From: an uncultured Prevotellaceae bacterium
Lineage (GTDB): Bacteria > Bacteroidota > Bacteroidia > Bacteroidales > Bacteroidaceae
Reading direction: 5' to 3'
NCBI GenBank assembly: GCA_902761605.1
Contig: CACWLC010000036.1
Span: 1-58,771, forward strand
DNA length: 58,771 nucleotides
The translations under genes and the position numbers were made by a program. Below, piece after piece: positions 7,526 through 16,163 of this stretch. The stretch's first letter is position 1. Every line of letters starts with the position of its first letter. The notes below the pieces were generated by a model. It did not search any database, had not been told where the DNA came from, and worked only from the letters and a program-made list of their open reading frames with translations.

Positions 7526-7561
7526 ATGCACGCATTTGGTATACGGACCAAATGCGTGCAT
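7526..7561 (-). terminator. Perfect 15-bp inverted repeat between two AraC genes
   Basis: ATGCACGCATTTGGT (7526-7540), six bases, then its exact complement ACCAAATGCGTGCAT (7547-7561). For the upstream TPR regulator it can act as a terminator (ATATTTTCTT follows on the minus strand). It also sits just upstream of the promoter of the solo HTH gene, so it could be an operator. A related element is at 5976-6011. Confidence 0.6.
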
Positions 7562-7587
7562 CGAAAACGGGATAAAAAGATATTTCA

Positions 7588-9321
7588 TTACAAATTTTGG
7601 CGATATTCACCAGGTGTTACACCATATTTTCGCTTGAACTGTTCACGAAGGTTGGCAGGGGTGAAACCCACCTCAGCAGCGATGGCAGAGATAGTCTTTG
7701 TTGGTTCATCGCGAAGCAGATGGAGAGCCTCTTCCAATCGGATGGAGTTAATATATTGTGGGAAAGAGAGTCCGTCTGCATGTTCTGCCAACAGGTCATT
7801 AAGATTATGACGACTGATGCCGAATCGGTCGCAGACGTCCTGACGCTGCAGATTGACATTCTTATAAAGATGCTCATTACGTATCTTCTGGTCGATATCA
7901 TTGAAAATAGAGGGCTCAGACGAGTCGGCAGGAACAGGTTGAGCAGACTCTGGCATCTGCTGTTCATTTATCAGACGAACCAAAACACGGTTTTTTTCGC
8001 TGACGATACGTTTCTGACGAAAAAAATAGACGGCAAAGGCCACAGCCAACAGGGCGATAGCGGCCACAGCCAGACTGATGATATGTGAACGCTTGGCTTC
8101 GGCCTGTTTCTCCTGGATCTCGAGCTGCTGCTCCTGAGCGTGATAGCGGGCGGCATAGTCGTGGGCCTTGCCTTTAATGAGGCTGTCGCTGAGTATTTTC
8201 GAGAGGTCAGCGTTGCGAGTCTGGTAGTAGTAAGCTTCCGCGTAATTTTTCTTTTCACATGCTGCGATAGCACGGGAACGGAGGATGATGGCATAGTCCT
8301 CATTGAGCGTGTCGGCAGCCATGCGACGCTCCAGTTCGTCGTAGGTGACCAGCGCCTCGTCGTACATGCCTAAGGCCATCTGCGAGGGGGCAATCATGCG
8401 GCGGGCGGAGAAGGTCTTGCCGTAGCCGCTGTTGTCAAAGAGCGACAGGTATTTCTTCGCCAGACTTAGGTAACGGCTCTCCTCGCCCTTCGGAGGGTTC
8501 TTGGTATGGCTATATGCTGTAGCCATAAAACCCCAGGCCTGAGCACGACTAAAGTCCAGATAGCGGTCACGGTCGCTGGGACGCTCGCTCCACGAGAGAC
8601 GGTAGCTGTCTTCGGCATAGTCCTTGATATGACTCTCGAAGTGGTCCAAGCGATCGAGGATGCGTTGTCCCAATGGGATAACCTCGTTGTAGCGTTGCAG
8701 TCCGTTGAGCGCATTGATCTTACGCTTACAAGCAACGACAAAGGCATCCATGCGGTCGATGCTGCCAGGAGAGTCCAGGTGGCTGATGGCCTCGTCGAGT
8801 TTTGCGAGTCCTTCATCCTCCTGCCCCAGATTCGTCATTACCAGACCGATGTCGGCCTCGGTGCGCCAGCGTTCGGTCTCCTCACCTTGCTGTTGACAGA
8901 GCTCGGCCTTTTGGGTGGCCCAACGTAGGTAAGCTTCGTTGTCGTATTTGGCACGAGCGGTGGCGATGAGCATGTCGAGGATGTTAGCCTGTTCAGTGGG
9001 CTCGTTGCGCACGGAGTCGTGGTTGAGTAGCGCCTTGCAGATCAGGATGGCGGAGTCTTGTTGCTGCTCCATGAGCGACTTGCTGTAGATCTTGGCACGG
9101 ATGAATTGTCCGCGATAATCGCTGATGTTGCCCAAAAGCAAGGCAGAGTCGAGCAGTCTGAGTGCCCGCTTTGGATTGGTGGCGTAGACCACCAGTATGG
9201 AGTCCTGTTGGTATGGGGTATCACCCAGATGGGATATACGCTTTATAGAGGCCTTATCCTTGCAACCTACACAGGTTAGTAGCACGGATAATATAATAAA
9301 AAGGTGATAAACTTTTCTCAT
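7588..9321 (-). CDS. Lipoprotein-anchored TPR / AraC hybrid regulator
   Basis: 577 residues from the ATG at 9321, chosen because it begins the lipoprotein-like signal MRKVYHLFIILSVLLTCVGC; the upstream extension covers the promoter. After Cys20 comes a long helical TPR-like region (~30-400; for example KRALRLLDSALLLGN and AIAACEKKNYAEAYYYQ). A coiled stretch follows, then a membrane segment (~413-434, SLAVAAIALLAVAFAVYFF) and a cytoplasmic AraC domain at the C-terminus with HTH segments RFGISRHNLNDLLAE and IAAEVGFTPANLREQFK. This is a periplasmic sensor linked to a DNA-binding domain through one membrane pass. The signal bound is unknown. Confidence 0.8.
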   Translation of the reverse strand: MRKVYHLFIILSVLLTCVGCKDKASIKRISHLGDTPYQQDSILVVYATNPKRALRLLDSALLLGNISDYRGQFIRAKIYSKSLMEQQQDSAILICKALLNHDSVRNEPTEQANILDMLIATARAKYDNEAYLRWATQKAELCQQQGEETERWRTEADIGLVMTNLGQEDEGLAKLDEAISHLDSPGSIDRMDAFVVACKRKINALNGLQRYNEVIPLGQRILDRLDHFESHIKDYAEDSYRLSWSERPSDRDRYLDFSRAQAWGFMATAYSHTKNPPKGEESRYLSLAKKYLSLFDNSGYGKTFSARRMIAPSQMALGMYDEALVTYDELERRMAADTLNEDYAIILRSRAIAACEKKNYAEAYYYQTRNADLSKILSDSLIKGKAHDYAARYHAQEQQLEIQEKQAEAKRSHIISLAVAAIALLAVAFAVYFFRQKRIVSEKNRVLVRLINEQQMPESAQPVPADSSEPSIFNDIDQKIRNEHLYKNVNLQRQDVCDRFGISRHNLNDLLAEHADGLSFPQYINSIRLEEALHLLRDEPTKTISAIAAEVGFTPANLREQFKRKYGVTPGEYRQNL

Positions 9322-9339
9322 AAAAGTACAATTTGCTGA

Positions 9340-9347
9340 CAAAATTA
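9340..9347 (-). promoter_or_regulatory. -7 element of the TPR/AraC regulator
   Basis: Minus-strand TAATTTTG, 18 bases before the chosen start codon, with a TTTTC stretch 19 bases further upstream. Confidence 0.5.
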
Positions 9348-9461
9348 CTAATTGTTTCGCAGAAAATGTATTCTTTCTGAAAGAAATAAATATTTTTTGT
9401 AAATTCTGAGAACGATTTGTATAATATGAAGGAGTCTGCAAAGAAAAAAACTCTTTAATTC

Positions 9462-9492
9462 TTGCTGATATTGCTAAAAATGGTTACCTTTG
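9462..9492 (+). promoter_or_regulatory. Promoter of SDR-cbiB, with almost no leader
   Basis: TTG at 9462-9464, then 20 bases, then TACCTTTG at 9485-9492. Only seven bases separate the -7 element from the ATG, so the mRNA should be leaderless or nearly so. Confidence 0.65.
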
Positions 9493-9499
9493 CATTGTT

Positions 9500-10258
9500 A
9501 TGGATAGACAACGAAAGGCAATCGTCATTGGAGCTACTTCAGGAATAGGCATGGAAGTGGCGAAGGTATTGGCATCAAAAGGCTGGCTGGTGGGCATCGC
9601 TGGACGAAGGCAGGAACTGCTTCAGCAGCTGCAACGTAAGCATCTGAACATCGTAGCCACAGAGTGTATCGATGTAACAAAAGCAGATGCTCCAGAGCGC
9701 CTACAGACACTCATCGGCAAGACAGGAGGAATGGATCTATATTTCCACAGTTCTGGCATAGGATATCAGAACACAGAACTTGATATGAATCTTGAGTTGG
9801 CTACTGTCGAGACAAACGCCTTGGGAATGACTCGTATGGTTGGTGCCGCATTCCATTATTTTGCTGAACATCCTGAGCAGAAAGGTCAGATAGCCGTAAT
9901 AAGCAGTATCGCAAGAACAAAAGGCTTAGGCCCTGCCCCAGCCTATTCTGCCACCAAGAGATACACAAGTCATTATCTGGAGTCTCTCACTCAGCTGAGT
10001 CATATCCGAAAGCTCACAAACATCAGCATCCACGATATCCGCCCTGGTTTTGTCCGTACTCCATTAATAAATGGCAGTAACTATCCTATGCAGCTCAAAG
10101 CCGACAAGGTGGCCAGGCAAATAGTAAATGCTTTGGAACGGGGACGCTCTATCATTACCATCGACTGGCGATATAAGATATTGGTATTTTTCTGGCGGCT
10201 TATCCCACGCTGGATTTGGATAAGAATGCTTGGGGGAATCGACAAGAAATCTGTTTGA
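9500..10258 (+). CDS. Short-chain dehydrogenase/reductase (SDR)
   Basis: 252 residues. A classical SDR: cofactor loop GATSGIG (residues ~11-17) with GRR after strand 2, suggesting NADP preference; the SSG segment at strand 4; catalytic Ser in ISSIA; and the YSATK Tyr/Lys pair. The C-terminus (YKILVFFWRLIPRWIWIRMLG) is hydrophobic and may touch the membrane. The substrate is unknown. It lies 3 bases before cbiB and shares its promoter, but no SDR step is known in this part of cobalamin synthesis, so the co-transcription may be incidental. Confidence 0.85.
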   Translation: MDRQRKAIVIGATSGIGMEVAKVLASKGWLVGIAGRRQELLQQLQRKHLNIVATECIDVTKADAPERLQTLIGKTGGMDLYFHSSGIGYQNTELDMNLELATVETNALGMTRMVGAAFHYFAEHPEQKGQIAVISSIARTKGLGPAPAYSATKRYTSHYLESLTQLSHIRKLTNISIHDIRPGFVRTPLINGSNYPMQLKADKVARQIVNALERGRSIITIDWRYKILVFFWRLIPRWIWIRMLGGIDKKSV

Positions 10259-10261
10259 TAT

Positions 10262-11236
10262 ATGGGAACAAATCCGTTTGCACTATTAGTTGGATGGTTG
10301 CTTGATTTTATCTTTGGCGACCCGCAGAGACTTCCCCACCCTATTGTGTGGTTTGGGAAGATGATTGCTGCTGGGGAGCACAGGCTAAATAAAGGTAATG
10401 CTCGCAAGGCAAAGGGAGCGATATTAGCTATTGGGCTGATTCTTATGGTGTTTGGTCTTGCATGGGCAATAAGATATGTATTGAGCATTTTCGCACTCTT
10501 TATCTTTGATGGCACCAATCAGACTATTTATCAGATTCCTATATTCCTCTATATCTTTGACGTTATTGTAGTGTTCTTCTGTCTTGCAGGAACAACGCTG
10601 ATTAAAGAGGTCCGTGAGGTGTTTCTTGCATTAGACAGATCGCTCGAGGAAGGAAGGACTCAGGTAGCTCGTATCGTTGGTCGCGACACATCAGAACTCT
10701 CTGCCCAGGAAGTGCGCACAGCTGCCTTAGAGACCCTTGCAGAGAATCTGAGCGACGGAGTGATAGCCCCACTCTTCTGGCTCGCACTGCTTGGTACTCC
10801 AGGCATGCTGGCATATAAGATGGTGAACACGCTCGATTCGATGATAGGCTACAAGACGGAGAGATATAAGGACTTCGGCTGCTGGGCCGCACATATCGAT
10901 GACATCGCCAACTATATCCCAGCCCGTCTTACAGCTATATTAATGGTTCTGGCCTCTGGGCGATTAGGTTTGTTACAATTCGTCTGGAAGAACGGCAGAA
11001 ACCATGCATCGCCAAATAGCGGATATCCAGAAGCGGCACTCGCAGGAATTCTGAACTGCCGTTTTGGAGGACCGCATTACTATTTTGGCGAGCTTTTCGA
11101 CAAACCATATATTGGCGAGAATGAACGAGTCCTCACCACAGGAGACATGAAAAAAGCAGTACGCGTGAATCGTACTGCCGAGATTATTATGTTTGCTATA
11201 GTTCTTGCCGTAAGTCTTTGGGGGGCATTTTGTTGA
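10262..11236 (+). CDS. cbiB: Adenosylcobinamide-phosphate synthase CbiB/CobD
   Basis: 324 residues, the usual length. The diagnostic N-terminus LLVGWLLDFIFGDPQRLPHPIVWFGK is present, followed by membrane helices, the ETLAENLSDGVIAPLFW block, KMVNTLDSMIGYK and SPNSGYPEAALAG. This inner-membrane enzyme attaches (R)-1-aminopropan-2-ol O-phosphate to adenosylcobyric acid. The amine donor is made by the CobD decarboxylase encoded at 14.3-15.3 kb in the facing operon, so the two transcripts supply one pathway. Its stop codon directly abuts the stop of the convergent HAD gene with no space for a separate terminator. Confidence 0.93.
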   Translation: MGTNPFALLVGWLLDFIFGDPQRLPHPIVWFGKMIAAGEHRLNKGNARKAKGAILAIGLILMVFGLAWAIRYVLSIFALFIFDGTNQTIYQIPIFLYIFDVIVVFFCLAGTTLIKEVREVFLALDRSLEEGRTQVARIVGRDTSELSAQEVRTAALETLAENLSDGVIAPLFWLALLGTPGMLAYKMVNTLDSMIGYKTERYKDFGCWAAHIDDIANYIPARLTAILMVLASGRLGLLQFVWKNGRNHASPNSGYPEAALAGILNCRFGGPHYYFGELFDKPYIGENERVLTTGDMKKAVRVNRTAEIIMFAIVLAVSLWGAFC

Positions 11237-11950
11237 TTACAGGATATCCATCAGCTGACGCAGAGAGGTGACTTCATAGTCTATCGGCTCTGTGGCAGGA
11301 TATTCAGGATAACGATTGAAATAAGCCACACGAAGACCAGCCCTCTTGGCTCCAAGGATATCCGTCTGGAAGTTATCACCAATCATAAGAGTAGACTCTT
11401 TCTTTGCGCCCGATTTTTTGAAGGCGTAATCGAAATACTCTGGGGCGGGCTTGTTATAGCCAGCATCTTCGCTGAGGATAATCGTATCGAAGTATTCGTA
11501 GAGACCACATGCTCGAAGTTTCTTATATTGAACCTCATGGAATCCGTTACTGCACATGTGCAGACGATAACCTCTATTACGAAAGTAATCCATCAGCTCT
11601 TTAGCTCCTTCAACGAGTCCTGGCTTACAACTGCAGAAATCAAGGAAACGGTCGCTTGCCTCAAGACAGTAAGCCTCATCTGTAGTAAGACCCTCACCAA
11701 AGCTGAAAGGTTTACGGAAACGCTCCACAATGAGGTAGTCGCGAGTTATCTCTCCCTTTGAATAGCGAGTCCATAGATCGATATTTGCCTTCCAATACTC
11801 ATCATAGAAAACCTGAGGATCATGGAAATAACGCTCAAGATGAAGCAGATCGAAAAGCTCATGCAGAGCTATCACCGCATTGCCATGAGTATCATAGAGG
11901 GTATCATCGAAATCGATAAAGAGGTCAGAAATATTTTGTAATCTTTGCAT
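11237..11950 (-). CDS. HAD-family hydrolase, YjjG-like nucleotidase
   Basis: 237 residues. Motif I FIDFDDTLYDT has both aspartates. Motif II is MCSNGF, the conserved Lys is in GYNKPAPEYF, and motif IV reads MIGDNFQTDI, the pattern of the YjjG noncanonical pyrimidine nucleotidase subgroup. The helical cap between motifs I and II is intact. It overlaps the 3' end of cobT by 26 bases and is the last gene of the cobalamin operon. A role in removing a phosphate in the pathway (for example alpha-ribazole phosphate) is conceivable but is inference; nucleotide-pool cleaning is the family's usual role. Confidence 0.85.
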   Translation of the reverse strand: MQRLQNISDLFIDFDDTLYDTHGNAVIALHELFDLLHLERYFHDPQVFYDEYWKANIDLWTRYSKGEITRDYLIVERFRKPFSFGEGLTTDEAYCLEASDRFLDFCSCKPGLVEGAKELMDYFRNRGYRLHMCSNGFHEVQYKKLRACGLYEYFDTIILSEDAGYNKPAPEYFDYAFKKSGAKKESTLMIGDNFQTDILGAKRAGLRVAYFNRYPEYPATEPIDYEVTSLRQLMDIL

Positions 11951-13004
11951 TGTCGAAGTTGTTCATTTCGTTAATCATCCTCACAGCAGAATCAACTATT
12001 GGGAAGGCACAGAGGGCACCAGTACCCTCACCAAGCCTGAGACCAAGATTGAGCAGAGGTTTGGCATCTACCATATCAAGCATCATCTTATGAGCCTTCT
12101 CATCACCACAATGAGTGAAGATCATATAGTCCTGGGAGTCTGGATAAAGTCTGATGGCAGCAAGAGCACAAGCAGTCATGATAAATCCATCGACTAAAAT
12201 AATAAGGTGCGCCTCAGCAGCACGGAGCATCGCTCCGATGGCTGCAATCATCTCAAAGCCACCAAAGTAACGGAGCACCTCACATGGGGACAGGCACGTG
12301 TGTGATGTCTCTGACCTCACATCGTGCCTGTCCCCATGTGAGGTAAATCTCTCTTTGGCTTTGGAAAGGATTTCGTATTTATGACGGATGCCAGGAGTGT
12401 CGAGACCTGCACCAGCACCAATACAGTCGATGAGAGGGATGTCACCAAAAAGACTCAGCCAGATACTCGAAGGAGAGGTATTGCCTATGCCCATCTCGCC
12501 AATACAGAGGATTCGACAACCTTCTGATATGCAGTCATCCACAAGGTCGGAGCCTATTTGTATCGCTTTATCAAATTCCTCTTCGCTCATGGCTGGTTCA
12601 TAGAGGAAATTCTTGGTTCCTCGGGCAATTTTGCAATCAACGATATTTTCTATGCCTGAGAAGTCATAATCCACACCCACATCAACGATACGGAGTTTGA
12701 AACCATGCTGGCGACAGAACATGTTTACTCCTCCACCACCATGAGTGAAGTTAATCATCTGTTGCCACGTTACCTCGCGAGGCGATACACTAACGCCCTC
12801 ACGCTCTATCCCATGATCACCACCAAGCAGAAGATGACAAGGATGAGCCAAAGAAGGAGTTAATGTCTGCTGGATAAGACAAACCTGCATGGCAAGATCT
12901 TCAAGACGTCCCAAACTGCCCTTAGGCTTATTGAGGTTGTCTATCTTAGCCTGAATATCTTGTTGAATCGCCTTGTCTGAGCTTTTTATGCAAAACGTCT
13001 TCAT
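11925..13004 (-). CDS. cobT: Nicotinate-nucleotide-dimethylbenzimidazole phosphoribosyltransferase CobT
   Basis: 359 residues. CobT makes alpha-ribazole phosphate, the activated lower ligand of cobalamin. Family blocks present are LNKPKGSLGRLEDLA, LGGDHGIEREGVS, the glycine-rich THGGGGVNMF, GEMGIGNTSPSS, CIGAGAGLDTPGI, GGFEMIAAIGAML, LVDGFI and the GLRLGEGTGA block with its catalytic Glu. Between KAKERF and the EVLRYFGG segment lies an unusual stretch of about 22 residues. It is encoded exactly by a 68-base hairpin element (12277-12344) that keeps the frame. The insertion falls between conserved blocks, so activity may survive. Confidence 0.92.
   Translation of the reverse strand: MKTFCIKSSDKAIQQDIQAKIDNLNKPKGSLGRLEDLAMQVCLIQQTLTPSLAHPCHLLLGGDHGIEREGVSVSPREVTWQQMINFTHGGGGVNMFCRQHGFKLRIVDVGVDYDFSGIENIVDCKIARGTKNFLYEPAMSEEEFDKAIQIGSDLVDDCISEGCRILCIGEMGIGNTSPSSIWLSLFGDIPLIDCIGAGAGLDTPGIRHKYEILSKAKERFTSHGDRHDVRSETSHTCLSPCEVLRYFGGFEMIAAIGAMLRAAEAHLIILVDGFIMTACALAAIRLYPDSQDYMIFTHCGDEKAHKMMLDMVDAKPLLNLGLRLGEGTGALCAFPIVDSAVRMINEMNNFDNAKITKYF
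12277..12344. repeat. REP-like 68-base hairpin inserted in frame inside cobT
   Basis: Arms 12277-12298 and 12323-12344 are perfect 22-base inverted complements with cores GGGGACAGGCAC and GTGCCTGTCCCC. The 24-base interior is itself nearly self-complementary (TGTGATGTC against GACCTCACA, one mismatch), so the whole element can fold into one stem with a TCT loop. The GTGCCTGTCCCC core resembles palindromes mobilised by REP-associated tyrosine transposases. No other copy was noticed in the window. Confidence 0.8.
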
Positions 13005-13034
13005 TCCCCTTTCTTTTTTTACCTTTTTACTTTA

Positions 13035-13547
13035 TTACCCTTTTACCTTTAAAGGTATTCCGCTGACCATTAGGATTACCTCATCAGCCTTAGAGGCGAT
13101 ATACTGGTTCATCCAGCCTTCGAGGTCAGTAAATTTCCGTTGTATGGCATTCTCGCTCACACCTCCGCTACCAATCTCATTCGTAACGAAGATATAAGTA
13201 GCATCATGAGAGGTAAAAGCATCGAATTCAGCTTTTGCCATTTCCAACGATTTATCTACATCAGATTCGTTGTTAAAGAAGAAATTCGTAAGCCAGAGAG
13301 TCACGCAGTCGATTAATACCACACGTCCTGAGAGATTGTGATGGCTGAGATACATCTCCTCCTCGATGTTTGTCCATTGAGGCCCTCTCCTCTCCTGATG
13401 CCTGCGAACCCTTTCGCGGAACTCTTCATCCCAGATATGAGCCGTTGCCACATATACAGGATTATCTGAGAGGCTCAGAGCAATCCTTTCTGCCTCGCTG
13501 CTCTTTCCTGAGCGCTGACCTCCAGTGATAAGAATTATTCTACTCAT
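13035..13547 (-). CDS. cobU: Adenosylcobinamide kinase/guanylyltransferase CobU
   Basis: 170 residues from the ATG at 13547, which directly opens the MSRIILITGGQRSGKS P-loop (GGxRSGKS is diagnostic); upstream in-frame sequence belongs to cobS. Other landmarks are VYVATAHIWDEEFRERVRRHQERR, including the guanylylated His, then VLIDCVTLWLTN and FVTNEIGSGGV. The enzyme phosphorylates adenosylcobinamide and transfers GMP, giving AdoCbi-GDP for CobS. Its start overlaps the cobS stop by four bases (ATGA), so translation is coupled. 30 bases separate it from cobT downstream. Confidence 0.95.
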   Translation of the reverse strand: MSRIILITGGQRSGKSSEAERIALSLSDNPVYVATAHIWDEEFRERVRRHQERRGPQWTNIEEEMYLSHHNLSGRVVLIDCVTLWLTNFFFNNESDVDKSLEMAKAEFDAFTSHDATYIFVTNEIGSGGVSENAIQRKFTDLEGWMNQYIASKADEVILMVSGIPLKVKG

Positions 13548-14338
13548 AACGGCCACAAATAATTTGATGCACAGACATACAGATAAATCGACAGTTCTAC
13601 CAACAGGCACACAGCCCCACAACAATCGCCAGTATAGCCTCGCAGTTTGCTCCAAATAAACATGTAGAGCATATACATAACTACAGCAGGGATAAAAATA
13701 AGCGCCTCCCATGAGATACCCATAATGAAAATAAAGGCTATCATAGGCAGAAGGCCTTGTACAGCGAGACTTAACCCTGCCCAAGCACCAAACTTACGAT
13801 ATATGGTCTTCGATTTTGCCTCCTCCTCACTTCTGGCGTAAGGCATCATCAGTATCATCTGCGATGTCACCATCTTAGAATAAGGGTCGGCAGCAAAGAC
13901 CAATAATGTAGCAATGTATGGAGGAATAGAATAAAGAGCAGTTGTAAGAATCAGGAAATAGAATATCAGTCCCAGCACACCATAAGTTCCGATATGAGAG
14001 TCTTTCATTATGTTGAGAATCCTCTGGCGGTCACTGCCGCCGCCGAAACCATCAATGAAGTCAGCAAGCCCGTCTTCATGCAAGGCTCCAGTGATAAGAA
14101 TACGCACAAGGATGGCCAACAGCACCCCAACATATCCAGGAAAAATAAGAGTGGCGAAATACAAAGTCAGACCCATTGCTCCACCTGTAAGCCATCCTGT
14201 AAGAGGCCAATGCTCTACAACAGTCTGATAACAAGCTACTGGTGGTTGGCGTAATCTCCAAAACGGCAATCGCGTAAAGAAGATAAACGATGCCAAGATA
14301 CGGTCATACCACTTTGTCTGGTCAATGCTCACCTCCAT
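13544..14338 (-). CDS. cobS: Adenosylcobinamide-GDP ribazoletransferase (cobalamin synthase) CobS
   Basis: 264 residues with about six membrane helices. The hallmark LHEDGLADFIDGFGGG (residues ~86-101) supplies the metal-binding acidic residues, followed by ILNIMKDSHIGTYGVLGL. RGYTGDCCGAV near the C-terminus is the second conserved block. It joins AdoCbi-GDP and alpha-ribazole (phosphate) in the inner membrane, the last assembly step. It overlaps cobD upstream by 17 bases and cobU downstream by four, which indicates a tightly coupled operon. Confidence 0.95.
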   Translation of the reverse strand: MEVSIDQTKWYDRILASFIFFTRLPFWRLRQPPVACYQTVVEHWPLTGWLTGGAMGLTLYFATLIFPGYVGVLLAILVRILITGALHEDGLADFIDGFGGGSDRQRILNIMKDSHIGTYGVLGLIFYFLILTTALYSIPPYIATLLVFAADPYSKMVTSQMILMMPYARSEEEAKSKTIYRKFGAWAGLSLAVQGLLPMIAFIFIMGISWEALIFIPAVVMYMLYMFIWSKLRGYTGDCCGAVCLLVELSIYLYVCASNYLWPL

Positions 14339-15347
14339 CCTTAAACTCCTTTATTGCGTTGATTAGAGCATTGTTCTCCTCAGGACTCTGGGCAGCAACA
14401 CGGAAACAGTGAGCATCAAGACCATGAAAATTAGATGCATCACGAATAAGAATGCCATGATTCTCGATAAGCCAGTTTTTCAGTTCCAGACTTGTTGCCC
14501 AGTCGATATTCACAAGCATATAGTGAGTCTTGGTGTCCATCACCATAATACCATCGATGGCCTGCAGTTCATCATGCAGTCTCTGAGCCTCAGCAATATA
14601 GTCCTTAATATCAGGTATAACCTTGGGATCATTCTTAATAAGCCATTTACCAGCTTCGATAGCCAAGGTGTTTACTGTCCAAGGCTGACGGATATCCCTG
14701 AGACGTTCTATTATGATTGGAGAAGCAGTCATATAACCAAGTCTTAAACCTGGTATGCAGTATTTCTTCGACAACGAATGGAGAATCATTACATTGTAAC
14801 AATCCAACAATTCCTTGGGCTTGAGCATAGGCTGTAAGGTATAGTCAGCATAACTCTGGTCAATTACATGCAGGTATCTTGGATGTTTCTTTATCACATA
14901 AGCCAACAATTGCTTCAACATCACATTGCCTGTTGGATTATCTGGATTACAGATCCAATAGATACGATCCTCAGGAAGTATATTTAGTTCGTCTGTACGT
15001 TCATAAGAGATGATATGATCGAACATTCTACATGCATCGGCATATTCTGTATAAGTAGGCTGAGGAATGACAGAAGCCCAACCACGATAAAGCTGTGCAA
15101 TAAGGTAAATAGCCTCATTGGCGCCATTGGTAACCATCACCATCGAAGCAGGTATCTCCAGCTTTTCGGCTATCAGTTCCTCCAACTCTTTAGGCTCAGG
15201 CTCAGGATAGTTGCCAATAGCATCAAGACGAGTGGTAAGATATTGCTTCAGTTCTGTAAGATCAGCATTCTGGTAGATATTTGAGCTGAAATTCACCTTC
15301 ACCTTTTCGCCATATCGGTATGTGTCGTCCCCGTGTCCGTATATCAT
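14322..15347 (-). CDS. cobD: L-threonine-O-3-phosphate decarboxylase CobD (PLP, HisC-like)
   Basis: 341 residues, fold-type I aminotransferase family. The start MIYGHGDDTYRYG and VNFSSNIY are typical of CobD rather than HisC. PLP-site features are TNGANEAIYL, CNPDNPTGNVM (Asn/Asp ligands), DQSYADY and HSLSKKYCIPGLRLGY, where the Lys near 213 forms the Schiff base. The C-terminal FRVAAQSPEENNAL carries the substrate-binding Arg. It makes (R)-1-aminopropan-2-ol phosphate for CbiB. It lies 6 bases after the ABC ATPase gene. Confidence 0.88.
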   Translation of the reverse strand: MIYGHGDDTYRYGEKVKVNFSSNIYQNADLTELKQYLTTRLDAIGNYPEPEPKELEELIAEKLEIPASMVMVTNGANEAIYLIAQLYRGWASVIPQPTYTEYADACRMFDHIISYERTDELNILPEDRIYWICNPDNPTGNVMLKQLLAYVIKKHPRYLHVIDQSYADYTLQPMLKPKELLDCYNVMILHSLSKKYCIPGLRLGYMTASPIIIERLRDIRQPWTVNTLAIEAGKWLIKNDPKVIPDIKDYIAEAQRLHDELQAIDGIMVMDTKTHYMLVNIDWATSLELKNWLIENHGILIRDASNFHGLDAHCFRVAAQSPEENNALINAIKEFKDGGEH

Positions 15348-15353
15348 AAATCG

Positions 15354-16160
15354 TTATTTAGCTACTGTTACAGATAGATTTTGTGGGTCGAATGTAATTC
15401 CTGGTCGCTCAACATATCGAGCCAAAGCTCCATTAGAAGCAAGTTCTTGTGGAGTGCCAATATGGAGTTTAGGCTGTCCGTTGTCAGTTTGCGACTTTTC
15501 CATAAGCCATAGTGTATCGGCCACCTGAAGGGCAAGCTCGAAATCGTGAGTAGAGAGAAATATGGTCTTGTCTTTTTCCTGGGCCAGTCGCCTGAGCAGC
15601 TGCATCATCTCAACCTTACTTGGGAAATCAAGAAAGGCCGTTGGTTCATCGAGATAGATAACCGGTGTCTGCTGAGCCAGAGCCTTAGCTATCATCACCT
15701 TCTGACGCTCTCCATCAGAAAGAGTATGTATCATTCTCTGACTGAGACTGCTTATTCGCACAGCATCAATAGCATCGTCAACCTCATGCCAGTCGTCATC
15801 GTGAAGTGTTCCCCAGAATCCTGTATAGGGAGAACGTCCTAATGCTACCAGTTCACGAACAGACATATTCCTGATGTCAGGCTTCTCTGTAAGCACAACG
15901 CCTATCACACGACTAAGTTCCCTGTCATTAAAAGTCGAGATATTTCGACTTTCTATCAGAATCTCTCCTTCCAGCTTGGGCTGAAAGGCTGAAAGAGTTC
16001 TTAACAACGTAGACTTTCCAACACCATTAGCACCAAGGAGGCAGGTTAATTCGCCTCTCTTTATACTCGCATTGATACCGCTGGCCACAACCCTTGTTTC
16101 GTGGTTCTTAACCCGATATCCGATGCTTAGGTTCTGTAGTGTTATTGTCTCGCTATTCAT
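15354..16160 (-). CDS. ABC transporter ATP-binding protein, FecE/BtuD type
   Basis: 268 residues from the ATG at 16160; a start further upstream would lie inside the promoter. All NBD motifs are present: Walker A GANGVGKST, Q-loop region VLTEKPDIRNMSVRELVALGR, signature TLSDGERQKV, Walker B VIYLDEPTAFLD and switch His in LSTHDFELAL. The GRSPYTGFWG segment is typical of iron-siderophore/cobalamin importers. As first gene of the cob operon, a role in cobalamin or cobinamide uptake (BtuD) is likely. The matching permease and binding protein are not in the window, so substrate specificity is inferred from context. Confidence 0.85.
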   Translation of the reverse strand: MNSETITLQNLSIGYRVKNHETRVVASGINASIKRGELTCLLGANGVGKSTLLRTLSAFQPKLEGEILIESRNISTFNDRELSRVIGVVLTEKPDIRNMSVRELVALGRSPYTGFWGTLHDDDWHEVDDAIDAVRISSLSQRMIHTLSDGERQKVMIAKALAQQTPVIYLDEPTAFLDFPSKVEMMQLLRRLAQEKDKTIFLSTHDFELALQVADTLWLMEKSQTDNGQPKLHIGTPQELASNGALARYVERPGITFDPQNLSVTVAK

Positions 16161-16163
16161 ATC

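Noticed and set aside
13548-13784. N-terminal extension of cobU
   Set aside because: It lies wholly inside cobS in another frame, and the P-loop begins right after the ATG at 13547.
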